From: Verrucomicrobiota bacterium
GTDB taxonomy: Bacteria > Verrucomicrobiota > Verrucomicrobiia > Opitutales > Opitutaceae
Assembly: GCA_023391285.1 (NCBI GenBank)
Contig: JAEWBF010000069.1
Span: 1-24,757, forward strand
Direction: 5' to 3'
DNA: 24,757 bases
A program made the position numbers and the translations under genes. The notes under the pieces are model-generated. The model was not told where the DNA came from. It did not search any database and was given only the letters and a program-made list of their open reading frames with translations. Numbering within the stretch: position 1 is the first letter of the stretch; every line of letters begins with the position of its first letter. Shown in pieces: positions 9,973 to 16,110 of the stretch.

Positions 9973-10605
9973 TTATTTCGCCGCTTCGCCCGCGCCTTCG
10001 TTCTTCCGCTCGGCGCGGATCCGACGAATAAATTCCGCCGGCTCCAATGCCGAACTCAGCCCCGCCGCCCGCCGCACCAACTCCCCCGTCCCACCTTTCG
10101 CCAACGGCAAGCTCACCTGCGCCGTATCCTGCAGCGGCACTCCATCCGCCCGCTTCACCCACGTCCGTCCGCTCGCTCCATCTCGCTCCACCCCGTAGCG
10201 CCCGTGCCCCATCGCATACAGCGGCGCGACCGCCCGTCCATTCTTGCTCACGAATAAAATATCCTCATCGCCCACCGCGAACTGCGGCATCCCCACGACC
10301 CGCAACTCTTCGTCACCCACCTTCCCGCCCAGCAGTTCGAGCGTCACCTTCTCCGGTGGCGTCCCCGCCACGACTTCGATCACCTCGAGCTCCACCAACG
10401 TGACGATCTTCACGCCGTTCCCACGCGCTCGTTTCTCCGACGACACCTGTTTCACCACCGCGTGAACAATATAGTCGGACCCATTCACCAACTCGGTAAA
10501 TTCCGGCGGCACCACCGTCGTGCCTCGCGCGGCACCCGCAAAAACAAGGCCTCCCACGAGTGAAGCCAGCACCAACCGCAACCTGCCGAAGTGGACGAAA
10601 AGCAT
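9973..10605 (-). CDS. Conserved secreted protein of unknown function, first gene of the propeller/protease operon
   Basis: 210 residues, ATG start. The N-terminus is a signal peptide (hydrophobic LRLVLASLVGGLVFAGAA, cleavage near ARG-TT). The mature part starts TTVVPPEFTELVNGSDYIVHAVV, followed by beta strands around a recurring ELEVIEVVAGTPPE and LELLGGKVGDEE region, then GDEDILFV and an HGRYGVERD segment. I do not recognise a named domain. My recollection is that similar small proteins accompany matrixin-type proteases in related bacteria; I cannot confirm this here. The stop lies 7 nt before the protease start, so the two are almost certainly co-transcribed, and it could be a chaperone, inhibitor or partner of the protease. 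An SD-like GGAG abuts the ATG directly, which is too close to be ideal. The 186-bp gap to panC upstream should hold the operon promoter, but I see no convincing -35/-10 pair. Confidence 0.8.
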   Translation of the reverse strand: MLFVHFGRLRLVLASLVGGLVFAGAARGTTVVPPEFTELVNGSDYIVHAVVKQVSSEKRARGNGVKIVTLVELEVIEVVAGTPPEKVTLELLGGKVGDEELRVVGMPQFAVGDEDILFVSKNGRAVAPLYAMGHGRYGVERDGASGRTWVKRADGVPLQDTAQVSLPLAKGGTGELVRRAAGLSSALEPAEFIRRIRAERKNEGAGEAAK

Positions 10606-10791
10606 CTCCGCGAAATTGGCGATTCACTCACCCCGCATCAATCAAATGATCGCCAAAAATGGGCAAAATGGCACCGCGTCACCCACCGGCCCTCGCCGAT
10701 GACGAATCAGCGCGCGCAGTTCTCTTTGCCGCAGTGACGTCCCAAGTGCCTTTCAGCCTGCTACCATGGCCACCGCGCGCGCTGACGCCCC

Positions 10792-11634
10792 TCACAACAC
10801 CGCATTATCAATCACCCGCACCTCATCCACCCACGCCGCGATCGCCAGCATCGACCGGCCGGAAATCACCTCCCGCATCGGCTCCATCGTCTCCCGATCG
10901 ATCACACAAATATATATAATCCGCAGACGCCGCCGGTCCCCCAGTATATGCGTCGCCTCCGCCACGATTCGATCCGGACTGCGCACGCCCGCCGCCGCCA
11001 TTTCCTGCGCCCGCTTCAACGCCGCATAAATCCCGAGCGCCTCCTGCCGCTGACTCGTCGTGAACTCCACGTTCCGAATCCCCGCCGCCAGCCCATCCGC
11101 CTCCCGCACCGTCGGCACCACCACGATCTCCACGCCAAAATCGAGATCCGCCGCCATTTTCTTCACCACCGACGCCCGCTGCACCGACTTCTGCCCAAAC
11201 ACCGCCACGTCCGGACGCATGATATTGAAAAACTTCGCCATCAGCGTCGTCACCCCGCGGAAATGCGTCGGCCGCGACGGCCCGCACAACAACCGGCTCG
11301 TCGTCTCCTCCATCACATATGTCGAATACCCGCGCGGATAAATTTCCTCCGCCGCCGGCGCGAACACCACCGTCGCCCCGCATCGCTCGCACAACGCCAC
11401 ATCCTTCTCGAAGCTCCGCGGATACTTCGCCGTCAACTCGTTCGGCCCAAACTGCAGCGGATTCACAAACACCGACACCACCACCACCTCCGCCCGCTCT
11501 TTCGCCGCGCGAATCAGCGCCTCCTGCCCCGCATGCAGCGCCCCCTGCGTCGCCACCAACGCGATCGTTTTCCGCTCCAGCTTCCACTGCACGGCCAAAG
11601 ACCGCATCTGCGCAACAGTATTGATAATCTCCAT
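10792..11634 (-). CDS. panC: Pantothenate synthetase (pantoate--beta-alanine ligase) family protein with altered active-site motifs
   Basis: 280 residues, the usual PanC length. Family hallmarks are clear: TIALVATQGALHAGQ (residues 23-37, the HIGH-like loop), VSVFVNPLQF (residues 53-62), YPR, THFRGVTTLMAKFFNIMRPD (residues 123-142) and VVPTVREADGLA. PanC joins pantoate and beta-alanine with ATP to make pantothenate, the CoA precursor. However, positions normally conserved have changed. PTMGxLHxGH reads ATQGALHAGQ (Q30 for Met, Q37 for the second His). GEKDxQQ reads GQKSVQR (S150 for Asp, R153 for Gln). LSSRN reads AGIRN (the two Ser replaced by G185 and I186). H34, Q61, K149 and R187 are retained. 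It may be a weak or repurposed enzyme or a lineage-specific form. The start matches the family N-terminus (MEIINTVAQMRS). It is divergent from dapL. Confidence 0.85.
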   Translation of the reverse strand: MEIINTVAQMRSLAVQWKLERKTIALVATQGALHAGQEALIRAAKERAEVVVVSVFVNPLQFGPNELTAKYPRSFEKDVALCERCGATVVFAPAAEEIYPRGYSTYVMEETTSRLLCGPSRPTHFRGVTTLMAKFFNIMRPDVAVFGQKSVQRASVVKKMAADLDFGVEIVVVPTVREADGLAAGIRNVEFTTSQRQEALGIYAALKRAQEMAAAGVRSPDRIVAEATHILGDRRRLRIIYICVIDRETMEPMREVISGRSMLAIAAWVDEVRVIDNAVL

Positions 11635-11660
11635 GGGGGGCAGCGCGTTGCTCGAACGCG

Positions 11661-11698
11661 GGCTTGAACAAACGTCCGCCGCTCCGTTTGTTCAAGCC
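11661..11698. promoter_or_regulatory. Perfect 14-bp inverted repeat in the panC-dapL divergent promoter region
   Basis: The left arm GGCTTGAACAAACG (11661-11674) and right arm CGTTTGTTCAAGCC (11685-11698) are exact reverse complements separated by 10 nt (TCCGCCGCTC). It lies in the 103-bp gap between the starts of panC (minus) and dapL (plus), 27 nt from panC and 40 nt from dapL. This fits an operator for a dimeric regulator, or a hairpin in either 5' leader. No poly-T tract follows on either strand, so it is not a standard terminator. Confidence 0.6.
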
Positions 11699-11737
11699 TT
11701 TGCGCCCGCATAACGCGATCCTCCTTCCGCACCTCCC

Positions 11738-12961
11738 ATGATCCGCATCAACGAGAACTACACCAAGCTCAAGGCGTCCTACCTTTTCAGCGACATCGCC
11801 AAGCGCGTCAGCGCGTTCGTCGCCGCCCATCCCGACAAACCCGTCATCCGCCTCGGCATCGGCGATGTCACCGAGCCGCTCCCGCAGGTCTGCGTCGACG
11901 CGCTCCACGCCGCCACCGACGAGATGGCCAACCGCGCCACGTTCAAGGGCTACGGCCCCGAACAGGGCTACGCCTTTCTCCGCGAAGCCGTCGTCGCCAA
12001 CGAATTCGCCCCCCGCGGCTGCCAAATCGACGCCGACGAGGTCTTCGTTTCCGACGGCTCCAAGTGCGACTGCGGCAACATCCAGGAAATCTTCTCCCGC
12101 GACCTCCGCCTCGCCATTCCCGACCCGGTGTATCCAGTTTATGTCGACACCAACGTGATGGCCGGCCGCACCGGCGCCAACGTCGACGGCCGCTACGAGG
12201 GCATCACCTACCTCGATTCCACCCCCGCCAACGGCTACGTCCCTTCCATCCCGTCGGTCGCCACCGACCTCATCTATCTTTGTTTCCCCAATAACCCCAC
12301 CGGCGCCGTCGCCACCAAGGAACAACTCGCCGCCTGGGTCGCTTACGCCAAACAGCACAAGGCCATCATCCTCTTCGACGCCGCCTACGAAGCCTACATC
12401 CGCGACCCGAAGATCCCGCACTCCATCTACGAAATCGAAGGCGCCCGCGACGTCGCCATCGAGTTCCGCAGCTATTCGAAAGTCGCCGGCTTCACCGGCA
12501 CCCGCTGCGCGTTCACCATCGTCCCCAAATCGCTGAAAGCCTGGGACGCCGCCGGCAACGAACAATCCGTTCACGCCCTCTGGAACCGCCGCCACACCAC
12601 CAAATTCAACGGCGTCGCCTACCCCATCCAAAAAGCCGCCGCCGCCATCTACACCGAAGCCGGTAAACAGCAGACCAAAGCGCTCACCGATTTCTATCTC
12701 GGCAACGCCGCCCTCATCCGTGACGCCGTCACGAAGCTCGGCTTCTCCTGCATCGGCGGCGACAACGCCCCTTACATCTGGGTCAACGTCGGTCGCGACT
12801 CCTGGGAATTCTTCGATCTCCTTCTCAACAAAGCCCAGGTCGTCTGCACGCCCGGCGCCGGCTTCGGCAAGTGCGGCGAGGGCCACGTGCGGATCAGCGC
12901 TTTCAATTCGCGCGAAAACGTCACCACCGCGCTCACCCGCATCGCCGCCGCGCTGAAATAA
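11738..12961 (+). CDS. dapL: LL-diaminopimelate aminotransferase
   Basis: 407 residues, full length. This PLP-dependent fold-type I aminotransferase converts tetrahydrodipicolinate directly to LL-diaminopimelate using glutamate (EC 2.6.1.83), a one-step variant of the lysine and peptidoglycan precursor pathway. Seen in the sequence: N-terminal INENYTKLKASYLFSDIAKR and LGIGDVTEPLP typical of DapL, GYGPEQGYAFLREA, SDGSKCDCGNIQEIF, LCFPNNPTGA (N186 contacting PLP), FDAAYEAY (D214, Y217) and the Schiff-base lysine K248 in RSYSKVAGFTGTRC. The pathway is known from plants, Chlamydiae, Verrucomicrobia and others, which supports the lineage assignment. There is no clear Shine-Dalgarno before the ATG. 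It stands alone, divergent from panC, and ends at a hairpin-rich convergent junction. Confidence 0.97.
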   Translation: MIRINENYTKLKASYLFSDIAKRVSAFVAAHPDKPVIRLGIGDVTEPLPQVCVDALHAATDEMANRATFKGYGPEQGYAFLREAVVANEFAPRGCQIDADEVFVSDGSKCDCGNIQEIFSRDLRLAIPDPVYPVYVDTNVMAGRTGANVDGRYEGITYLDSTPANGYVPSIPSVATDLIYLCFPNNPTGAVATKEQLAAWVAYAKQHKAIILFDAAYEAYIRDPKIPHSIYEIEGARDVAIEFRSYSKVAGFTGTRCAFTIVPKSLKAWDAAGNEQSVHALWNRRHTTKFNGVAYPIQKAAAAIYTEAGKQQTKALTDFYLGNAALIRDAVTKLGFSCIGGDNAPYIWVNVGRDSWEFFDLLLNKAQVVCTPGAGFGKCGEGHVRISAFNSRENVTTALTRIAAALK

Positions 12962-12966
12962 GGTGG

Positions 12967-12987
12967 AGCCCGGCATCCCGCCGGGCT
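12967..12987. terminator. GC-rich hairpin after dapL
   Basis: AGCCCGGC and GCCGGGCT form a perfect 8-bp stem with a 5-nt loop (ATCCC), beginning 5 nt after the dapL stop. It is followed by TGCAAAAAGG, not by a T-run, so termination would not be of the classical intrinsic type on the plus strand. The position between convergent genes suggests a transcript-end structure. Confidence 0.5.
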
Positions 12988-12996
12988 TGCAAAAAG

Positions 12997-13042
12997 GTAG
13001 GGCGAGGTGTCCCCACCGCGCCGCCAACGCGGCCTTCCCTAC
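12997..13042. repeat. REP-like palindromic element between dapL and the convergent small gene
   Basis: The ends GTAGGG (12997) and CCCTAC (13037-13042) pair, and an inner CCGCG...CGCGG stem sits at about 13016-13032. The element overlaps the TAG stop of the minus-strand gene (13039-13041). Its form is that of short interspersed palindromes of the GTAGGGCG...CCCTAC type; a similar GGGCGGGCCTTCCGACCCGCCC hairpin lies at the thuA-btuB convergent junction. Confidence 0.5.
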
Positions 13043-13338
13043 GCGCCCAACTCCGACGGCGCCCGGTCGTGCACCCAGTATCTGGATACGACTAAAAAGT
13101 TCTGCCGCACGTCGTAGCCCCACTCCGTATCGAGCAGCTCGATGATCGTCGCCGGTTGCGGCGACGCCGCGCGCCTCCGCGCCAGCTCGCGTTCCGCCTC
13201 CTCCCGGGCTACATCGAACGCCTGCTCGACATCCAAAAACGTCCCGCAGGTCGCCGTGCGTTGCGTCGGCCGTCCATCATCCGCGCGGGTCAGCGCGAAG
13301 TTCAACACCGCGAACGTTCCCGTATCAGGCGTGTTCAT
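13039..13338 (-). CDS. Small protein of unknown function
   Basis: 99 residues, with a good Shine-Dalgarno (GGAGGAG, 2 nt before the ATG), which supports it as a real gene. It has no signal peptide or membrane segment. The sequence shows an acidic/basic helical middle (AFDVAREEAERELARRR) and a C-terminal part with conserved-looking aromatic residues (TEWGYDVRQNFLVVSRYWVHD). I do not recognise a family. It lies 108 bp downstream of the lipid-transport lipoprotein gene on the same strand, so it may be a late member of that transcript or have its own promoter. The stop codon lies inside a palindromic repeat, so the C-terminal residues may have been shaped by the repeat insertion. Confidence 0.65.
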   Translation of the reverse strand: MNTPDTGTFAVLNFALTRADDGRPTQRTATCGTFLDVEQAFDVAREEAERELARRRAASPQPATIIELLDTEWGYDVRQNFLVVSRYWVHDRAPSELGA

Positions 13339-13446
13339 GGCTCCTCCAAATAGCTAGTGTCATGCCGCCCTTCACCGACAACTCCGCGGCCCTTCGGTGC
13401 ACCGGGCTCGCCCTCCTCTTCGCCTCGGGAAAATACGTAGTCGCGC

Positions 13447-14103
13447 TCATTCCTCCGACCTACCCACCTCCGCGATCACCCCGCCAATCTCGGCCCCGAG
13501 CCTTTGCGCGGCCTCACTCAATTTCGCCGCCAGCTGCCCATAATCGCTCCCGTCCCAACCGGGGATTTCAATCGCAAACTCCTCTTCCGCAATCCGCCGG
13601 GATTCCAATCCCGCCGAAAAAATCTCCACGCGCGCATCCAGCCGCGCCGTCCGATCGGGCACCACGCCTTCGCACCGCCGGACTTGCACAACGATATCGA
13701 AATCTCGCGCGTCCATGGGACGAGTCACCACCTCGACGCCACCTTCCGCACGATCCAAACTCTCGCGCAGCACGCGCGCCAACCCCGCATCCAACGGCTC
13801 CGCCCATCGCGCCGTATCGATGTATTTCACCTCGTTCTCCGCCAGCCGCACCTGCACGACTTTTCCTCGCAAGAACTCCGGCACATTCACCGCTTTCAAA
13901 AACACTTTCCGCCCTTCCCCTTCCGCCGCCGCGCCAGACGCGGACGCACCCACCTCTTCCGCCGTCAGCACATAATACCGCGTCAAATCCGGCTGCGCCT
14001 CCGGCAACGCACACCCCGACCACGCCAACGCAATCACCCCCGCCATCGCGCCGCCCACCAGCCTCCGCCTCATTCGCATCGATCCGTGTTCATCCGTGTT
14101 CAT
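13447..14103 (-). CDS. ABC-transport auxiliary lipoprotein (PqiC-like)
   Basis: 218 residues from the ATG at 14103. A positively charged N-terminus (MRMRRRLVGG) and hydrophobic segment end in a lipobox-like AWSGC (C31), so it is a probable outer-membrane or periplasmic lipoprotein. RYYVLT shortly after the cysteine, followed by VFLKAVNVPEFLRGKVVQVR and SLDR...VTRPMDARDFDIVVQVRRCEG, matches the auxiliary lipoprotein family that partners MCE/PqiB transporters. The gene is directly downstream of mlaD (29-nt gap). The start is uncertain: AAGGAG lies 11 nt before 14103, but the first residues (MNTDEHG) are encoded by an interspersed GATCCGTGTT-type repeat, and in-frame ATGs at 14079 or 14073 give a cleaner signal peptide. 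The tryptophan at -3 is unusual for a lipobox. Confidence 0.82.
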   Translation of the reverse strand: MNTDEHGSMRMRRRLVGGAMAGVIALAWSGCALPEAQPDLTRYYVLTAEEVGASASGAAAEGEGRKVFLKAVNVPEFLRGKVVQVRLAENEVKYIDTARWAEPLDAGLARVLRESLDRAEGGVEVVTRPMDARDFDIVVQVRRCEGVVPDRTARLDARVEIFSAGLESRRIAEEEFAIEIPGWDGSDYGQLAAKLSEAAQRLGAEIGGVIAEVGRSEE

Positions 14104-14110
14104 CGGTGGT
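14081..14110. repeat. Short direct repeat covering the lipoprotein gene start
   Basis: Three successive decamers read GATCCGTGTT, CATCCGTGTT and CATCGGTGGT. The first two differ at one base. On the coding (minus) strand this gives ACCACCGATGAACACGGATG, a simple-repeat motif that supplies the apparent first codons of the lipoprotein gene. Confidence 0.55.
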
Positions 14111-14132
14111 TAAGCTCCTTCTTCCTCCCGCT

Positions 14133-15128
14133 TTATCGTTTCTTCCCCGTGATCAACGCCTGCGGATTCCGCTCCAGGAAATCCGCCAGTCGTTGCACCG
14201 CCTCCGCCGTCGCTCGCAGTTGCTCCATCGTCCGCACCGCCTCCTCACCCAAGCCGCCCTGCGACGCAATAAACCGCGTCGCCGTCGTCGCCGTGGTGTT
14301 GAACGACTCCAGCGCCACCCGCGCCTGCGTCAGCGTCGCCGCCAGCTCCTGACTCGTCGGTCCCACCTCCGCATCGATCTTTCGCAACACACTCCGCAGC
14401 TCCGCGATCGCGCCGTTCAAATTGGAGAACGTCTCCTTGATCTCCGGCGACGCCGCCAGCGCCTCGAACTGCGCCCCCGTCCGCTGCCACTGCGCCAGCG
14501 TTCCTTTCAAATCCAGCCCGTTCAACTGCCCGCGCGTGTCGACCAGCAGCCCTTTGAACTCCCGCGAAATCCCCGCGTAATCCACCTTCCGCAGCTCGTT
14601 CAGCAGCCCGGAAATGTTCGTCTGGATTTCCTGAATCGCCGACGGCATCGCCGGCACGACCACATACCGCGTCTCGAACGGCAGCTCCACCGCCGGATAC
14701 TCCTTCGGATCTTCGAAATCCAACTCCACGAACAGCAGCCCCGTAGCCAAACCAAGGATACCGAGCTGCGCCCGCATCCCGCGATCCACCAACGCCTGCA
14801 ACTCCTCGCGATCCGAGACATCCAGCTGCGCGCCTTCGCTGTCCGTGATCATATTGCGATTCAGTTCGCACACCACGCCGACGACCGAGTTGTTCGTCTC
14901 CGCCTCATACCGGACGTTCAACTCCACCACCCGCCCAATCCGCACCCCGCGCAATTTCACCGGCGAACCCAGATCGAGTCCGTGAATCGACTCGTCGAAA
15001 TACACCACAAACCGCTGCGGCTTCGAAAAGAAGCTCACCCCGCCAAACGCCAGCAACGCCACCAACCCGAGCACAAACGCTCCAATCACAAACGCCCCCA
15101 CGATCGCCGGCCCTTTCTTCGACTTCAT
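14133..15128 (-). CDS. mlaD: MlaD-family MCE-domain lipid-transport protein
   Basis: 331 residues. One N-terminal membrane anchor (about residues 9-30, VGAFVIGAFVLGLVALLAFGG) is followed by a single MCE domain (about 36-150) with YFDESIHGLDLGSPVKLRGV, GRVVELN and LGILGLATGLLFVELDF, and then a long alpha-helical C-terminal region (about 165-320) of heptad-like character. MCE proteins form periplasmic hexamers that shuttle lipids between membranes. The helical tail resembles the needle-forming tails of PqiB/LetB-type or Mce proteins more than the short E. coli MlaD, so the substrate could differ. GGAGG 9 nt before the ATG supports the start. It lies downstream of the ATPase gene, separated by 188 bp that contain an interspersed repeat, and upstream of the lipoprotein gene. 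Confidence 0.93.
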   Translation of the reverse strand: MKSKKGPAIVGAFVIGAFVLGLVALLAFGGVSFFSKPQRFVVYFDESIHGLDLGSPVKLRGVRIGRVVELNVRYEAETNNSVVGVVCELNRNMITDSEGAQLDVSDREELQALVDRGMRAQLGILGLATGLLFVELDFEDPKEYPAVELPFETRYVVVPAMPSAIQEIQTNISGLLNELRKVDYAGISREFKGLLVDTRGQLNGLDLKGTLAQWQRTGAQFEALAASPEIKETFSNLNGAIAELRSVLRKIDAEVGPTSQELAATLTQARVALESFNTTATTATRFIASQGGLGEEAVRTMEQLRATAEAVQRLADFLERNPQALITGKKR

Positions 15129-15190
15129 GCGAATGTCCCTCCGCTAGGCCTCACGCCCATGTCAGGAATGTCCGCGAACTTCTTATTGTT

Positions 15191-15220
15191 TGTCATTCTG
15201 AGCGTAGCGAAAAATCCAGG
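15191..15220. repeat. Interspersed TCATTCTGAGC-type repeat inside the lipid-transport cluster
   Basis: TGTCATTCTGAGCGTAGCGA followed by AAAATCCAGG is the widely scattered bacterial intergenic motif of the form GTCATTCTGAGCGAAGCGAAGAATC. It sits in the 188-bp gap between mlaF and mlaD, where I see no gene; the short frame over it is explained by the repeat. Confidence 0.65.
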
Positions 15221-15316
15221 GCATCGTCCACTTTCACGCGAGCCGACGCATCTGTCACCTGCCGCAAGACAGAGTTCAATAGGAAGCGTGGCAATCCTCG
15301 ACATCATCGCACTTTG

Positions 15317-16108
15317 TCACACGCGCTCCGGCGGCAAGTCCCCGCGATGCAAAAACTCCACCACCCGCGGATCCTTGCTCCTCGCCGCCAGTTCCTTCGG
15401 CGCCCCTTCCGCCACAATCCCTTTCTGCTCGCGGTCCAGCATGATCACGCGATCCGCAATCGAGAAAATCGATGCGAGCTCATGCGACACCACCACCATC
15501 GTCGTCCCAAACATCTCGCGCAGCTCCAACACCAGATCGTCCAGCTTCCGCGACGTAATCGGGTCCAACCCCGCCGACGGCTCGTCCAAAAACAAGATCG
15601 CCGGATCCAACGCCAGCGCCCGCGCCAGCCCCGCGCGTTTCTTCATGCCGCCGCTGATCTCCGACGGATAAAGATCCTCCGAGCCGCTCAATCCCACCTG
15701 CGCCAGCTTGAGCGTCGCGATCTCCTCCCGCTCCCGCCGCGACAGCGTCGTGTATTCCTCCAACGGCAGTTCCACATTCTGCCGCAAGGTCAACGAGGTC
15801 CACAACGCCCCGCCCTGATACAGCACGCCAAACCTTTTCAACAACTCCTGCTGCCGCCGCGACCTCGCCTTCGTGAACGACTCCCCGAAGAAATCCACTT
15901 CGCCCGTCACCGGCGTTTGGATACCGATCATGTTCCGCAACAGCGTGCTCTTCCCGCACCCCGACCCGCCGATCACAAAAAAGATCTCTCCGCGCCGCAC
16001 GCTGAAGCTCACGTCCTTCAAAATAGTCCGCCCTTCGTAAGCCGCCGTAAGATTCCGCACCTCGATGGCCGGCACCTCAGTCGTTGGCATGGGTTCTTCC
16101 GGCTTCAT
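15317..16108 (-). CDS. mlaF: MlaF-family ABC transporter ATPase
   Basis: 263 residues from the ATG at 16108. This start lies 2 nt after the mlaE stop and is chosen over upstream in-frame codons that fall inside mlaE. All ABC ATPase motifs are present: Walker A GGSGCGKST (47-55), Q-loop VLYQGGALW, signature SGGMKKR (about 152-158), Walker B ILFLDEPSAGLD and the H-loop histidine in VSHE (H209). The SGGMKKRAGLARAL signature with Met-Lys-Lys-Arg is characteristic of MlaF/Ttg2A-type lipid transport ATPases. It energises the MlaE permease at the inner-membrane cytoplasmic face. The tight junction (TGAGGATG) implies translational coupling to mlaE. Confidence 0.94.
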   Translation of the reverse strand: MKPEEPMPTTEVPAIEVRNLTAAYEGRTILKDVSFSVRRGEIFFVIGGSGCGKSTLLRNMIGIQTPVTGEVDFFGESFTKARSRRQQELLKRFGVLYQGGALWTSLTLRQNVELPLEEYTTLSRREREEIATLKLAQVGLSGSEDLYPSEISGGMKKRAGLARALALDPAILFLDEPSAGLDPITSRKLDDLVLELREMFGTTMVVVSHELASIFSIADRVIMLDREQKGIVAEGAPKELAARSKDPRVVEFLHRGDLPPERV

Positions 16109-16110
16109 CC

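Noticed and set aside
10823..13123. Long minus-strand open frame (766 codons) across dapL and panC
   Set aside because: It runs antisense to dapL and in a different frame over panC; its Gly/Val/Asp-rich composition is typical of a GC shadow.
15125..15307. 60-codon minus-strand frame between mlaF and mlaD
   Set aside because: Much of it is the translated interspersed TCATTCTGAGC repeat (FFATLRMT); there is no ribosome-binding site and no family.
13362..15671. Long plus-strand open frame (769 codons) opposite the lipid-transport genes
   Set aside because: It is antisense to mlaF, mlaD and the lipoprotein gene, all of which match known families; the product is a low-complexity Arg/Pro/His-rich shadow caused by high GC.
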